From Streptomyces olindensis (GTDB lineage: Bacteria > Actinomycetota > Actinomycetes > Streptomycetales > Streptomycetaceae), in contig JJOH01000095.1 in assembly GCA_000696115.1 (NCBI GenBank), forward strand, positions 124,001-188,000: a stretch of DNA of 64,000 bases. Reading direction: 5' to 3'. Within the stretch, counting starts at the first letter, position 1. The number at the start of each line of letters is the position of its first letter. Positions 6,976 to 17,910 of the stretch are shown here, one piece after another. Below the pieces are notes generated by a model that saw nothing but the letters and a program-made list of their open reading frames with translations, was not told where the DNA came from and searched no databases. Both the position numbers and the translations under genes were made by a program.

Positions 6976-9252
6976 ATGGAACCGACCGAGAGCGCCGTGC
7001 CGGGCTCACGGCTGCGCCTGCGCCGCATGGCGGTCGCATGGCGCGCAGTCCGTGGGGCCGGTCGGCCGGCGGGACGTCCGGGCGCGGAGGCGCGCGCCGT
7101 CGGACAGTACACCGCGGACGGGCGCGCCGCCGGGGGGCGCGCCGCACAGCCCGTCACCGAGCACACTCCCGGACTGGCCGGCGAGGACGCGGAGTCGGAA
7201 CGGCACCTGTCCTGGCCCGCGCTGCCCGCGGCGGTCGTCGTGGCGGCCGGGTTCGTCCTGGGCGCCGGCTTCTACCGCGCCTTCACGGGCGACCACGCGC
7301 TCTTCCCGTCGGGCACGGCCGGCTGGGCGCTGGCCGTGCTGACCGGCATCATCGTCGGCCACCTCGTCATGCTGGGCCGCTCCCGCTGGTGGGGCGGCAC
7401 CGGCTCGGGCGCCGCCCTCACCCTCGCCGTGCTGCTGCTCTACGGCTGGGTCCCGGCCGGCATGGTCAGCCTCACAGTCGTCGTGCTCGTCGGCATCGCC
7501 CGCCGCAACCGCTGGCGCCAGGGCGTGCTGCACGGGTCGGTCGACCTCCTCGGCATCGGCGCCGGCGCCCTGGTGCTCGGGGTCTTCGGGACCGTGCCGT
7601 CCGTCGAGTCGCCCGCGGAGCCCGGCGCCTGGACGCTCGGCACGGCGCCCGAGGTGGCCCTGGTCGCCGTCGCCTACCTGACGGTCACCCGCGTCCTCCT
7701 GTGGTACCTCCACGCCCCGCGCCCCGGCCTGCCCACCGTCGCCCGCACCGCCCTGGTCAGACAGGGCCTGGTCGCGGTGGCGCTGCTCGGCATCGCGCCG
7801 CTGGTGTGCGTGGTGGCGGTGGCCAAGCCGATCCTGCTGCCGCTGTTCTCCATTCCCCTCATCGCCCTGGACTCCACCCTGTGGATAGCCCGGGCCCGGG
7901 CGGAGGAGCAGCTGCGCGACCCGCTGACCGGGCTGCCCAACCGCCAGTGGCTGCTGGAGCGCATCTGGACCGCGCTCGACGACGCGGAGCGCATCGACGC
8001 CCGCGCCGCCCTGATGCTGATCGACCTCGACCGTTTCCGGTCGGTCAACGACACGCTCGGGCATCTGGCCGGTGACCGGCTGCTGCTGCAGATCGCCGAC
8101 CGGCTGCGGGCGGCGCTCCCGCGCGGAGCGGAGGCCGCGCGGCTCGGCGGGGACGAGTTCGCCGTCTTACTGCCGGTCGCCGACTCCACGACGTCGGCGA
8201 CCCGGGTCGCCCGCAACCTGGTCTCCGCGCTCAGCTCCCCGCTCGACCTCGACGGCCTCACGCTGGTCCTGGAGGCCAGCGCCGGAGTCGCCGTCTTCCC
8301 CGACCACGCCCTGGACGCCGAGGGGCTGCTGCGCCGGGCGGACGTGGCGATGTACCAGGCCAAGCGGGACCGCACGGGGGTGGAGGTGTACGAGTCCAAG
8401 CGCGACTCCAACACCCCGGACCGCCTCGGTCTGCTGGGCGACCTGCGCCGCGCCCTCGACGCCCACGAGGTGCATCTGCACTACCAGCCCAAGGTCCGCT
8501 TCGACGGACAGGTCGCGGGCCTGGAGGCCCTGGTCCGCTGGGTGCACCCCGAGCGGGGCAAAGTGCCGCCGGACGAGTTCATAGCGATCGCCGAGTCCTC
8601 GGGCCTGATGCCCCACCTCACCGAGTACGTCCTGGAGACCGCGCTCGGCCAGGTCGCCCGCTGGCGCGCCCAGGGCCTGTTCGTGCCGGTCGCGGTGAAC
8701 GTCTCGCCGCGCGATGTGCACACCCCCGGATTCGCGGGTTCCGTCGCCGCCCGGCTGGCCCGGCACGGCGTCCCGGCGGGAGCGCTCCAACTGGAGATAA
8801 CGGAACACGTCCTCCTGGAGGACCCGCAGCGCGCCGCCGACACCCTCAACGGGCTGACCGGACACGGGGTGAAGATGTCCCTGGACGACTTCGGCACGGG
8901 CTACTCCTCGCTCGTGCACCTGCGCCGGCTCCCGGTCAGCGAGCTGAAGATCGACCGCTCGTTCGTGGCCCGGCTGGCGGTCGACACCGAGGACGCGGAG
9001 ATCGTGCGCTGCACGGTCGACCTCGCGCACTCCCTCGGCCTGCTCGTCGTCGCCGAGGGCGTCGAGGACGACGAGACCTGGGAGCGCCTGCGCGACCTCG
9101 GCTGCGACGCCGTGCAGGGCTGGCTGGTCGCCGCCGCGATGCCGCCCGACGAGACCACGGCGTGGCTCCGCGCCCGCGGCTCCCGGGGCTGGCAGCGCCC
9201 CCGGGCCGCACTCCCGGCGGCCGCGGCGGACGACTCGGGCCGGGTGGGCTAG
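6976..9252 (+). CDS. rmdB: membrane GGDEF-EAL cyclic-di-GMP protein RmdB
   Basis: A 758-residue composite c-di-GMP enzyme. Residues about 83-310 hold several hydrophobic helices, so the sensory part is in the membrane. The GGDEF domain follows (RLGGDEF, motif at 391-395), then an EAL domain (LEALVRW, 517-519). The EAL catalytic set looks complete: VNVS, EITEH, LDDFGTGYSS, LKIDRSF and VAEGVE. The RxxD inhibitory site before GGDEF is not evident. In S. coelicolor the homologue at this locus next to ligA is, as I recall, RmdB, a phosphodiesterase affecting development. ATG 6976 follows GAGGGACGGG; an upstream in-frame start at 6922 is less convincing. Codon 398 is TTA. The preceding 258 nt hold no gene I recognise. 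Confidence 0.9.
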   Translation: MEPTESAVPGSRLRLRRMAVAWRAVRGAGRPAGRPGAEARAVGQYTADGRAAGGRAAQPVTEHTPGLAGEDAESERHLSWPALPAAVVVAAGFVLGAGFYRAFTGDHALFPSGTAGWALAVLTGIIVGHLVMLGRSRWWGGTGSGAALTLAVLLLYGWVPAGMVSLTVVVLVGIARRNRWRQGVLHGSVDLLGIGAGALVLGVFGTVPSVESPAEPGAWTLGTAPEVALVAVAYLTVTRVLLWYLHAPRPGLPTVARTALVRQGLVAVALLGIAPLVCVVAVAKPILLPLFSIPLIALDSTLWIARARAEEQLRDPLTGLPNRQWLLERIWTALDDAERIDARAALMLIDLDRFRSVNDTLGHLAGDRLLLQIADRLRAALPRGAEAARLGGDEFAVLLPVADSTTSATRVARNLVSALSSPLDLDGLTLVLEASAGVAVFPDHALDAEGLLRRADVAMYQAKRDRTGVEVYESKRDSNTPDRLGLLGDLRRALDAHEVHLHYQPKVRFDGQVAGLEALVRWVHPERGKVPPDEFIAIAESSGLMPHLTEYVLETALGQVARWRAQGLFVPVAVNVSPRDVHTPGFAGSVAARLARHGVPAGALQLEITEHVLLEDPQRAADTLNGLTGHGVKMSLDDFGTGYSSLVHLRRLPVSELKIDRSFVARLAVDTEDAEIVRCTVDLAHSLGLLVVAEGVEDDETWERLRDLGCDAVQGWLVAAAMPPDETTAWLRARGSRGWQRPRAALPAAAADDSGRVG

Positions 9253-9328
9253 TCACCGGCACGGCCGGCCGGTCACCGGCACCTGACGCGCCCTGGCGGG
9301 GCCGGGGCGCGAAGGTCCGGCAAACCGT

Positions 9329-9359
9329 TTCACGGGCACGCCCTCCCGACCCATAGGAT
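9329..9359 (+). promoter_or_regulatory. candidate promoter of the gat operon
   Basis: TTCACG (9329-9334) and TAGGAT (9354-9359) with a 19-bp spacer resemble a housekeeping promoter. It would give a leader of roughly 30 nt before gatC. The -10 match is good and the spacer is slightly long. Confidence 0.4.
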
Positions 9360-9398
9360 TGGGCCAAACCACATTCACTCACCCCAGAGGATCGCTGC

Positions 9399-9695
9399 AT
9401 GCCTGGCATCACGCGCGAGGAGGTCGCCCACCTCGCCCGGCTGGCGCGTCTGGAGCTGAAGCCCGAAGAGCTCGACCACTTCGCAGGCCAGCTGGACGAC
9501 ATCATCGGCGCGGTCGCCCGCGTCAGCGAGGTCGCCGACCAAGACGTACCGCCGACCTCGCACCCGCTCCCGCTGACGAACGTCATGCGCCCGGACGAGG
9601 TCCGTCCCTCGCTCACCCCCGAGCAGGCGCTCTCCGGCGCCCCGGCCCAGGAGCAGCAGCGTTTCAAGGTGCCGCAGATCCTGGGGGAGGACTAA
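9399..9695 (+). CDS. gatC: aspartyl/glutamyl-tRNA amidotransferase subunit C
   Basis: A 98-residue GatC, the small subunit that stabilises the GatA-GatB interface of the tRNA-dependent amidotransferase. The complex converts Glu-tRNA(Gln), and where needed Asp-tRNA(Asn), into the correctly amidated forms. The N terminus has the typical ITREEVAHLARLARLEL segment and the C terminus carries the MRPDEVRPSL motif. It is first in a gatC-gatA-small gene-gatB operon and 6 nt before gatA. Length is normal for the family. Confidence 0.95.
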   Translation: MPGITREEVAHLARLARLELKPEELDHFAGQLDDIIGAVARVSEVADQDVPPTSHPLPLTNVMRPDEVRPSLTPEQALSGAPAQEQQRFKVPQILGED

Positions 9696-9701
9696 GAAGT
9701 C

Positions 9702-11191
<1,490 letters not shown>

Positions 11192-11195
<4 letters not shown>

Positions 11196-11431
11196 GCGCA
11201 CTGTCCAAGGCCAAGGGCTTCAAGAAGTCCAAGTCCGGTCTGTACGTCTCGATGGCCACGTCGGCGTTCGGCGCCGTCGGTGTCTACAAGCAGATCAAGA
11301 AGGCCCGCGGGGACAACGACACGCTGCGGCTGATCGACGCCGTCGTCACCGGAGCGGCGGTCGTCACCAACCTGGCCATTCTGTACCGCGAGCTGAAGCG
11401 GCTGGGCGACGACGACGTCCTGCTGGGCTGA
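11192..11431 (+). CDS. small conserved protein embedded in the gat operon
   Basis: A 79-residue basic protein starting at GTG 11192, inside the gatA stop (GTGA overlap), and ending 15 nt before gatB. The first 13 residues are Lys-rich. Two moderately hydrophobic stretches follow (YVSMATSAFGAVGVY and LIDAVVTGAAVVTNLAILY), so it may be a small membrane or membrane-associated protein. The C terminus is acidic. I do not recognise a named family. Its position between two Gat subunit genes and the coupled start make a spurious ORF unlikely. Confidence 0.75.
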
Positions 11432-11446
11432 GAGGGAACCTTCACC

Positions 11447-12961
11447 GTGACCACCACGACCGACCTGGTGTCGTACGAGGACGCACTCGCGTCGTACGAC
11501 CCCGTCATGGGCCTCGAGGTCCATGTCGAACTCGGCACCAAGACCAAGATGTTCTGCGGCTGTTCGACCGCTCTCGGCCAGGACGCCAACACGCAGACCT
11601 GCCCGGTCTGCCTCGGCCTGCCCGGCGCGCTCCCGGTCGTCAACGCGACCGGCGTCGAGTCCGCCATCAAGATCGGCCTCGCGCTGAACTGCGAGATCGC
11701 CGAGTGGTGCCGCTTCGCCCGGAAGAACTACTTCTATCCGGACATGCCGAAGAACTTCCAGACCTCCCAGTACGACGAGCCGATCGCCTTCAACGGCTAC
11801 CTCGACGTGCAGCTGGAGGACGGCGAGACCTTCCGCGTGGAGATCGAGCGCGCCCACATGGAGGAGGACACCGGCAAGTCGACGCACGTCGGCGGTGCCA
11901 CCGGCCGCATCCACGGCGCGTCCCACTCCCTGCTGGACTACAACCGCGCCGGCATCCCGCTCATCGAGATCGTCACCAAGCCGATCACCGGCGCCGGCGA
12001 GCGGGCCCCCGAGGTCGCGCGGGCCTACGTCCGTGAGCTGCGCGAGGTCATCCGGGCGCTCGGCGTCTCCGAGGCCCGCATGGAGATGGGCCAGATGCGC
12101 TGCGACGTCAACCTGTCGCTGCGCCCGCACGGCACGGAGAAGTTCGGCACGCGTTCGGAGACGAAGAACGTCAACTCGCTGCGGTCCGTGGAGCGCGCGG
12201 CCCGCTACGAGATCCAGCGGCACGCGGCCGTGCTGTCCTCCGGCGGCACGATCATCCAGGAGACCCGCCACTTCCACGAGGACACGGGGTCGACGACCTC
12301 GGGCCGCGTGAAGGAGGAGGCCGAGGACTACCGGTACTTCCCGGAGCCCGACCTCGTCCCGGTGGCGCCGTCGCGCGAGTGGGTCGAGGAGCTCCGGGCC
12401 GGTCTGCCCGAGCTGCCGCTGGTCCGCCGCAACCGGCTCCGCGAGGAGTGGGGCATCAGCGGCACCGACATGCAGGCGATCCTCAACGCCGGTGCGCTGG
12501 AGCCGATCGTCGCCACGATCGAGGCCGGGGCCGACGCCGCCTCCGCCCGCAAGTGGTGGATGGGTGAGCTGGCCCGCAGCGCCAACGAGTCGGGCAAGGC
12601 GCTCGACGAGCTGGCGATCACCCCGGCGCAGGTGGCCCGGGTCACCGAGCTGGTGGCGAAGGGCGACCTGAACGACAAGCTGGCCCGCCAGGTCATCGAA
12701 GGCGTCCTCGCGGGCGAAGGCACCCCGGACGAGGTCGTCGACCAGCGCGGTCTGAAGGTCGTCTCCGACGAGGGGGCCCTCACCACCGCCGTCGAGGAGG
12801 CCATCGCGGGCAACCCGGCCATCGCGGACAAGATCCGCGGCGGCAAGGTCGCGGCGGCCGGTGCCCTGGTCGGCGCGGTCATGAAGGCGACCCGGGGCCA
12901 GGCCGACGCGGCGCGCGTCAAGGAGCTGATCCTGGAGAAGCTGGGCGTCAGCGAGGGCTGA
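11447..12961 (+). CDS. gatB: aspartyl/glutamyl-tRNA amidotransferase subunit B
   Basis: A 504-residue GatB, the subunit that phosphorylates the misacylated aminoacyl group and holds the tRNA. The N-terminal cradle starts with MGLEVHVEL and has a zinc-type cysteine group (FCGCS and CPVCLGLPG). The central part has the family segments YFPEPDL and LVRRNRL. The C terminus is the helical plus YqeY-like tail domain ending in a LEKLGV segment. The GTG start follows GAGAGGGA. The operon ends at a strong hairpin just downstream. Confidence 0.97.
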   Translation: MTTTTDLVSYEDALASYDPVMGLEVHVELGTKTKMFCGCSTALGQDANTQTCPVCLGLPGALPVVNATGVESAIKIGLALNCEIAEWCRFARKNYFYPDMPKNFQTSQYDEPIAFNGYLDVQLEDGETFRVEIERAHMEEDTGKSTHVGGATGRIHGASHSLLDYNRAGIPLIEIVTKPITGAGERAPEVARAYVRELREVIRALGVSEARMEMGQMRCDVNLSLRPHGTEKFGTRSETKNVNSLRSVERAARYEIQRHAAVLSSGGTIIQETRHFHEDTGSTTSGRVKEEAEDYRYFPEPDLVPVAPSREWVEELRAGLPELPLVRRNRLREEWGISGTDMQAILNAGALEPIVATIEAGADAASARKWWMGELARSANESGKALDELAITPAQVARVTELVAKGDLNDKLARQVIEGVLAGEGTPDEVVDQRGLKVVSDEGALTTAVEEAIAGNPAIADKIRGGKVAAAGALVGAVMKATRGQADAARVKELILEKLGVSEG

Positions 12962-12980
12962 GCCCGCACGCGGACACGAC

Positions 12981-13018
12981 CGAGGGGGGACGCACCGGAC
13001 CCGGTGCGTCCCCCCTCG
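12981..13018. terminator. bidirectional terminator between gatB and the convergent methyltransferase
   Basis: A perfect 18-bp inverted repeat (CGAGGGGGGACGCACCGG at 12981-12998 and its complement at 13001-13018) lies between two convergent genes. No T-run follows, which is common for Streptomyces terminators. It can serve both strands. Confidence 0.85.
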
Positions 13019-13026
13019 TCCTTCAC

Positions 13027-13830
13027 TCAGTCACGACGCCCCACGACCCGGACGAAGCCCAGCGTGCCGCCCTGGTCGGCACGGAGCATCTCGGCACAGT
13101 GGCCGGCCATCCGGATGTGGAACTCGTCCGTGTGCTCCTCGGCGACGACCTCGCACCAGCGCAGCCAGTCGCGCCAGCCGTCCTCCAGCCAGTCCGCGGT
13201 CTCGACCTTCACGACCCCGCTGCGGGTCCAGTGGCGGCGCCACCAGGCGGCGGTGTGGAAGGACCAGAACCCGGGCTCCCAGTACGGCTTGAGGTGCTCC
13301 GGCGGCTCGGCGCCGTCGATCTCCTCACGCAGCGCCGGTACGACGACGCCGATCCGCCCGCCCGGCTTCAGCAGCCGGGTCAGCGTGGGCAGATACAGGT
13401 CGTCGGTGCCGAAGTAGTGGTAGGCGTCGACGGAGACGATCGCGTCGAAGCTGCTCTCACCGAACGGCAGGTCGTGCGCCTCGGCGAGCACGGGCAGGAC
13501 GCGGTCGGCGACGCCCGCCTCGGCGATGCGCCCGGCGTTCTCGTCCGGCTTGACCCACAGGTCGGCGGCGGTGACCTGGACGTGGTACTCCTTGGCCAGG
13601 AAGATCGACGTCATGGCGCGGCCGCAGCCCAGGTCGAGCACGCGGGAGCCGGGGCTCAGGGTGTCGAGCCCCAGGGCGGGGGCCAGCCACTCCAGCAGCC
13701 ACAACGCGTGCGGGCCCATCTGGTTGTCGACGGTCCAGCGGGCGTCATAGCCGTTGCTGCGCGGGTAGCCGGGGTGGCTCACACGGTCAGCGAGGGGGAT
13801 GTCCGAGGTCCGGGAAGTGATGTCCGACAT
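13027..13830 (-). CDS. class I SAM-dependent methyltransferase
   Basis: A 267-residue methyltransferase. Motif I is RVLDLGCGRAMTSIFLA near residues 62-78, followed by the VTAADLW acidic motif and the FDAIVSVDAYHYFG segment corresponding to motif IV. The C-terminal part is Trp-rich (FWSFHTAAWWRRHWTR), as in small-molecule methyltransferases that act on hydrophobic acceptors. The ATG has AAGGAG upstream. It is monocistronic, ending on the gat terminator. The substrate is unknown. Confidence 0.85.
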   Translation of the reverse strand: MSDITSRTSDIPLADRVSHPGYPRSNGYDARWTVDNQMGPHALWLLEWLAPALGLDTLSPGSRVLDLGCGRAMTSIFLAKEYHVQVTAADLWVKPDENAGRIAEAGVADRVLPVLAEAHDLPFGESSFDAIVSVDAYHYFGTDDLYLPTLTRLLKPGGRIGVVVPALREEIDGAEPPEHLKPYWEPGFWSFHTAAWWRRHWTRSGVVKVETADWLEDGWRDWLRWCEVVAEEHTDEFHIRMAGHCAEMLRADQGGTLGFVRVVGRRD

Positions 13831-14020
13831 CGGTGAACGGGCTCCTTGAGTCCTTGAGGGAGAAAGGGGATGCGTCGGAGCTCGGTCGGACCGTCAAACA
13901 ATGCACCTGCTTCGGCCGGGCGGCGAGATGCCGCGGGCATTCCTCGGACCAGCGGACGCTAACAGCCGGTCCCTCGGCCCCGCACCCGGTTTTTCCCACC
14001 GACGCGCTACCGTCTCGGCC

Positions 14021-14362
14021 ATGAGTGGACGCACTGATTCCGACACCGATCCAGAGATAGCGGACTCGGAGGCGACCGCCGCGCAGGAGGAGGCCGACGA
14101 CCCCACAGAGGGCGAGGAAGACGCCCGCCGGGCCCGCTGGACGGCTGCCGCCACGGGTACCGCACTGACCCTGGCGGGGCTCGCCGCCGCGCTGCTCCGC
14201 CTCACCCGCTCCACCCCCGCGCTGGTCCCGGCGGCCTACGCCTCCGGAGCCGCCGTCTGCGCCGTCGCCGCCGTGCTGGGCTCCCGCGGCCGCACCCGGC
14301 GGGCCCTGTGGCTGCTGATCGCCGGGGTGATGGTGATGGCGCTTGGGGACCAGTTCGACTGA
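14021..14362 (+). CDS. small two-helix membrane protein
   Basis: A 113-residue protein. The first 45 residues are very acidic and presumably lie in the cytoplasm. Three hydrophobic segments follow (TALTLAGLAAALL, ALVPAAYASGAAVCAVAAVL and LWLLIAGVMVMAL), enough for two or three membrane helices, with a short tail. No named family is recognised. A TACCGT -10-like hexamer at 14008-14013 ends 7 nt before the ATG, so the mRNA may be leaderless. The gene diverges from the methyltransferase across about 190 nt. Confidence 0.7.
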   Translation: MSGRTDSDTDPEIADSEATAAQEEADDPTEGEEDARRARWTAAATGTALTLAGLAAALLRLTRSTPALVPAAYASGAAVCAVAAVLGSRGRTRRALWLLIAGVMVMALGDQFD

Positions 14363-14520
14363 GTGCGCCCGCTGTGAATAAGCCCACGAAACCGACAAAT
14401 GATCTCGTGAGCCTGCAAGAGTGATTTCGCATTGCTCATGCGTTCTTTGCGGGCTGTTCAGTTCATGGACGACTGCTCCCGGCCAAAGATCCACCAAAAG
14501 TAACTCTGGGAGCACGTTTC

Positions 14521-16767
14521 GTGGCAGCCCTCGCACGCTGGTGTGTCCAACGCCGACTGGTCACCGTTCTGCTGTGGCTCCTCGCCTTCGCGGGGGTCAC
14601 CGCGGGCGCCGCCGTCGCCGGCACCACGTACTCGAACGACTACAAGGTCCCCGGCACCGAGTCCGGCCGTGCCACCGAACTGCTGCACGAGGGCTTCCCG
14701 CAGCTCGGCGGCGACAGCGACACCGTCGTCTGGCACACCGCGTCCGGCAGCGTCCGCGCCGCCGACGTCGAGCAGACGATGACCGGCACCCTGGACCGGA
14801 TAGCGCACCTGCCCGGCGTCGCCTCCGTGACCAGCCCCTACGACGGCCCGGGCACGGGCCGCGTCAGCGAGGACGGCCGGACCGCGTACGCCACGGTCAC
14901 CTTCGACGACCAGGCCCAGGACATCGACAAGGGCGAGGCGCAGGCCGTCGTCGACACCGCGAAGAGCGCCGAGACCGACGGGCTCCAGGTGGAGCTCGGC
15001 GGCAGCGCCGTCGGGCTGACCCAGTCCTCCGGCGAGCACCTCGCGGAGATCGTCGGCGTGGCCGTCGCCGCGGTCGTGCTGTTCCTCGCTTTCGGCTCGC
15101 TCGCCGCCTCCCTGCTGCCCATCGCCACCGCCCTGGTCGGCGTCGGCACCGCCTACGCCGGGATCGTGCTGCTCGGGCACGCCATGACGGTCGCCGACTT
15201 CGCGCCCATGCTCGGCATGCTGATCGGGCTCGGCGTCGGCATCGACTACGCGCTGTTCATCGTGACCAGACACCGGCGCGGGCTCAAACGCGGGCTGTCC
15301 GTCACCGAGGCGGCCACCAACGCCGTCGCGACCACGGGACGCGCGGTCGTCTTCGCGGGTGCCACCGTTTGCATCGCCCTGCTGGGCATGCTCATCCTGC
15401 GGCTCGGCTTCCTCAACGGCGTCGCCATCGCCGCCTCGCTCACCGTCATCCTGACGGTTGCGGCCTCCGTCACCCTGCTGCCCGCCCTGCTGTCCTTCAT
15501 CGGCATGCGCGCCCTCAGCCGCCGCGAGCGCCGCCGGCTGGCGGAGCACGGGCCCGAGCCGGAACTGCCCACCGGTTTCGCCGCCCGCTGGTCGGCGTTC
15601 GTGGAGCGCCACCCCAAGGTGCTCGGCGTGGTCGCCCTGGTCGTCATGGCCATCCTCGCGCTGCCCACCTTCTCCCTGCACCTGGGCACCTCCGACCAGG
15701 GCAACGATCCCAAGACGGCCACCACCCGGCAGGCCTACGACCTGCTCGCCGACGGCTTCGGACCGGGCGTGAACGGCCCCCTCACCCTCGTCACCAAGGT
15801 CGACGGCGCCGAGGACAAGCTCGCCCTGGACAATCTGGACGGCACGCTCCGCGCCACGGACGGCGTCGCCTCGGTGACCCCGGTGACGTTCGACTCCGGC
15901 GGCCACACGGCGTACCTGACCGTCGTACCGGATTCCTCCCCGCAGTCGAAGCAGACCAGCGACCTCGTCGACCGGCTGCGCGACGAGGTGCTGCCGCGCG
16001 CCGAGGCGGGCACCTCCCTCGACGTGCAGGTCGGCGGTGTGACGGCGGGCTACGACGACTTCGCCGACGTCATCGTCTCCAAGCTGCCCGTCTTCGTCGG
16101 GGTCGTGATCGGCCTGGGCTGTCTGCTGCTCCTGCTCGCCTTCCGGTCCATCGGCATACCGCTGAAGGCCGCCGCGATGAACGTCGCCGCCGTGGCCTCC
16201 GCCTTCGGGGTGGTGGTCGCGATCTTCCAGTGGGGCTGGGGCAGCGAACTGCTCGGCCTCGGCAGCGCGGGACCCATCGAGCCCTTCCTGCCCGTGATCA
16301 TGGTGTCGGTGCTCTTCGGCCTCTCCATGGACTACCAGGTCTTCCTGGTCAGCCGGATGTACGAGGAATGGCTGGAGACCGGCGACAACCGGCGGGCCGT
16401 CCGCGTCGGCCTCGCCGAGACCAGCCGGGTGATCAACTCGGCCGCGGTCATCATGATCTCCGTCTTCCTCGCCTTCGTGCTCAGCGGCGACCGCGTGATC
16501 GCCATGTTCGGCATCGCCCTCGCGGCCGCCGTCGCCCTGGACGCCTTCGTCCTGCGCACGCTCCTCGTCCCCGCCCTGATGCACCTGCTCGGCGGCGCCA
16601 ACTGGTGGTTGCCCCGCTGGCTCGACAAGCGCATGCCGCGCATCAGCATCGAACCGCCCGAGAGCCGTGCCGCCCATGAGAGGCTGGCCGCCGCGACGGA
16701 CGCCGAGGTGGCGGACGTCCTGGCGGAGGAGGAGCGGCAGCGGGATGTACGCGATATCCCTGGGTGA
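14521..16767 (+). CDS. MMPL-family RND transporter
   Basis: A 748-residue MmpL-type membrane transporter. It has the two-fold RND layout: an N-terminal helix, an extracytoplasmic domain (about 35-175), five helices (about 180-330), a second single helix near 365-385, another soluble domain and a final helix bundle (about 520-690). The proton-relay Asp-Tyr pairs are at 242-243 (GIDYALF) and 604-605 (MDYQVFL). Such pumps export lipids, siderophores or antibiotics, and the cargo here is unknown. The GTG start follows GGGAG. The 158-nt upstream gap is AT-richer than its surroundings and probably holds the promoter. Confidence 0.9.
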   Translation: MAALARWCVQRRLVTVLLWLLAFAGVTAGAAVAGTTYSNDYKVPGTESGRATELLHEGFPQLGGDSDTVVWHTASGSVRAADVEQTMTGTLDRIAHLPGVASVTSPYDGPGTGRVSEDGRTAYATVTFDDQAQDIDKGEAQAVVDTAKSAETDGLQVELGGSAVGLTQSSGEHLAEIVGVAVAAVVLFLAFGSLAASLLPIATALVGVGTAYAGIVLLGHAMTVADFAPMLGMLIGLGVGIDYALFIVTRHRRGLKRGLSVTEAATNAVATTGRAVVFAGATVCIALLGMLILRLGFLNGVAIAASLTVILTVAASVTLLPALLSFIGMRALSRRERRRLAEHGPEPELPTGFAARWSAFVERHPKVLGVVALVVMAILALPTFSLHLGTSDQGNDPKTATTRQAYDLLADGFGPGVNGPLTLVTKVDGAEDKLALDNLDGTLRATDGVASVTPVTFDSGGHTAYLTVVPDSSPQSKQTSDLVDRLRDEVLPRAEAGTSLDVQVGGVTAGYDDFADVIVSKLPVFVGVVIGLGCLLLLLAFRSIGIPLKAAAMNVAAVASAFGVVVAIFQWGWGSELLGLGSAGPIEPFLPVIMVSVLFGLSMDYQVFLVSRMYEEWLETGDNRRAVRVGLAETSRVINSAAVIMISVFLAFVLSGDRVIAMFGIALAAAVALDAFVLRTLLVPALMHLLGGANWWLPRWLDKRMPRISIEPPESRAAHERLAAATDAEVADVLAEEERQRDVRDIPG

Positions 16768-17317
16768 CGACGCCGAACTGCGACCCCTGGAACCCTGGCA
16801 CGCCAGGGAGTTCCTGGCACACCTGGAGCGGGGCCGGGAGTTCATCGGCCGGTACATCCCGTTCGGGACGACCGAGACGGACCTGCTCTCGGCCCGCGCG
16901 AAGCTCCAGCTGTACGCCGACATGCGGGCCGCCGACACCGGGTCCCTGCACGGGCTGTGGCTGGACGGCACGCTCGTGGGCGGCGTGCTCTTCCTGAACT
17001 TCGACGCGGCGAACGGCACCTGCGAGGTCGGCTGCTGGCTGGAGCCCGCCGGGACCGGGCGGGGCCTGGTCACACGGGCGATGCGGGTGCTGATCGACTG
17101 GGCGGTCGAGCAGCGCGGCATCCACCGCGTCGAGTGGGTCGCCGCCTCGGGCAACCAGCCGAGCCTGAACGTGGCGCGGCGGCTCGGCATGACCCGCGAC
17201 GGTGTGCGGCGCGAGGCCCACCACTACGGTGGCCTACGGCACGATCTCGAAGTCTGGTCCGTGCTGGCGCCCGAGTGGCGCGAGGCACGCGCGCGTGCCG
17301 CTCACAACGATCATTAA
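16745..17317 (+). CDS. GNAT acetyltransferase (RimJ/RimL type)
   Basis: A 190-residue GCN5-related N-acetyltransferase. Acetyl-CoA binding motif A is seen as EPAGTGRGLVTRAM, after the conserved WLDGTLVGGVLFLNF and CEVGCWL strands. The C-terminal segment ASGNQPSLNVARRLGM is typical of RimJ/RimL-like enzymes that acetylate protein N termini or small molecules. The ATG at 16745 overlaps the end of the transporter gene by 23 nt, so it is probably cotranscribed with it. The acceptor is not predictable. Confidence 0.85.
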   Translation: MYAISLGDDAELRPLEPWHAREFLAHLERGREFIGRYIPFGTTETDLLSARAKLQLYADMRAADTGSLHGLWLDGTLVGGVLFLNFDAANGTCEVGCWLEPAGTGRGLVTRAMRVLIDWAVEQRGIHRVEWVAASGNQPSLNVARRLGMTRDGVRREAHHYGGLRHDLEVWSVLAPEWREARARAAHNDH

Positions 17318-17352
17318 GAGACTTCTCAGACAGCGACCCTACGGTGCGAGAC

Positions 17353-17895
17353 ATGGCAACGAACGCAGTGGACGAGACCGAGGCCACCGAGGCCACGACC
17401 GACGAGAAGGCGGTGGACACCACCAAGTCCGACGAGGCGCCCCGGACCGAGGCCCCGGCCGCGGCCGCGGAGACCGAGGCGACGGCCAAGGAGGAGAACT
17501 CCTACGGCGTCGGCCAGGGCGCCGGAGCCGTGGTCTCCGCCGCGCTGGGCGTCGTCTCGCTCACCGGCAGCTGGATGGGTACGGTCGCCGCCGCGCGCCA
17601 GAACCTCATCGGTCAGCTGGAGACCGCGCAGAACGCGAGCGTGGCCAAGCAGATCCAGGCGGTCTACGGCGACGCCTGGCAGACCACGGCCCTGTGGGGC
17701 GGCCTGTTCGCCCTGATCGCCCTGGTCGTCGGTGTCGTGGTGCTCGCCCGGCCCGCCTTCGGCACGCCCGGCAGGATCCAGGCCCCCTGGATCAAGTCCG
17801 TCGCCTGGGCGGGCGTCGCGCTCGGCGTCATCGGCCTGTTCCTGGCCGTCCTGAAGTACACCGGCGTCCTGCTCGGCCTGCCGTCCGCGAGCTGA
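17353..17895 (+). CDS. membrane protein with acidic N-terminal tail
   Basis: A 180-residue protein. Residues 1-50 are rich in Glu, Thr and Ala and probably disordered. Three hydrophobic segments follow (AGAVVSAALGVVSLTGSW, LFALIALVVGVVVLA and WAGVALGVIGLFLAVL), with an amphipathic Gln-rich stretch between the first two. I do not recognise a named family. TACGGT at 17340-17345 lies 7 nt before the ATG, suggesting a leaderless mRNA. A strong terminator follows. Confidence 0.75.
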   Translation: MATNAVDETEATEATTDEKAVDTTKSDEAPRTEAPAAAAETEATAKEENSYGVGQGAGAVVSAALGVVSLTGSWMGTVAAARQNLIGQLETAQNASVAKQIQAVYGDAWQTTALWGGLFALIALVVGVVVLARPAFGTPGRIQAPWIKSVAWAGVALGVIGLFLAVLKYTGVLLGLPSAS

Positions 17896-17910
17896 GTCAC
17901 CGCAGGTCCT

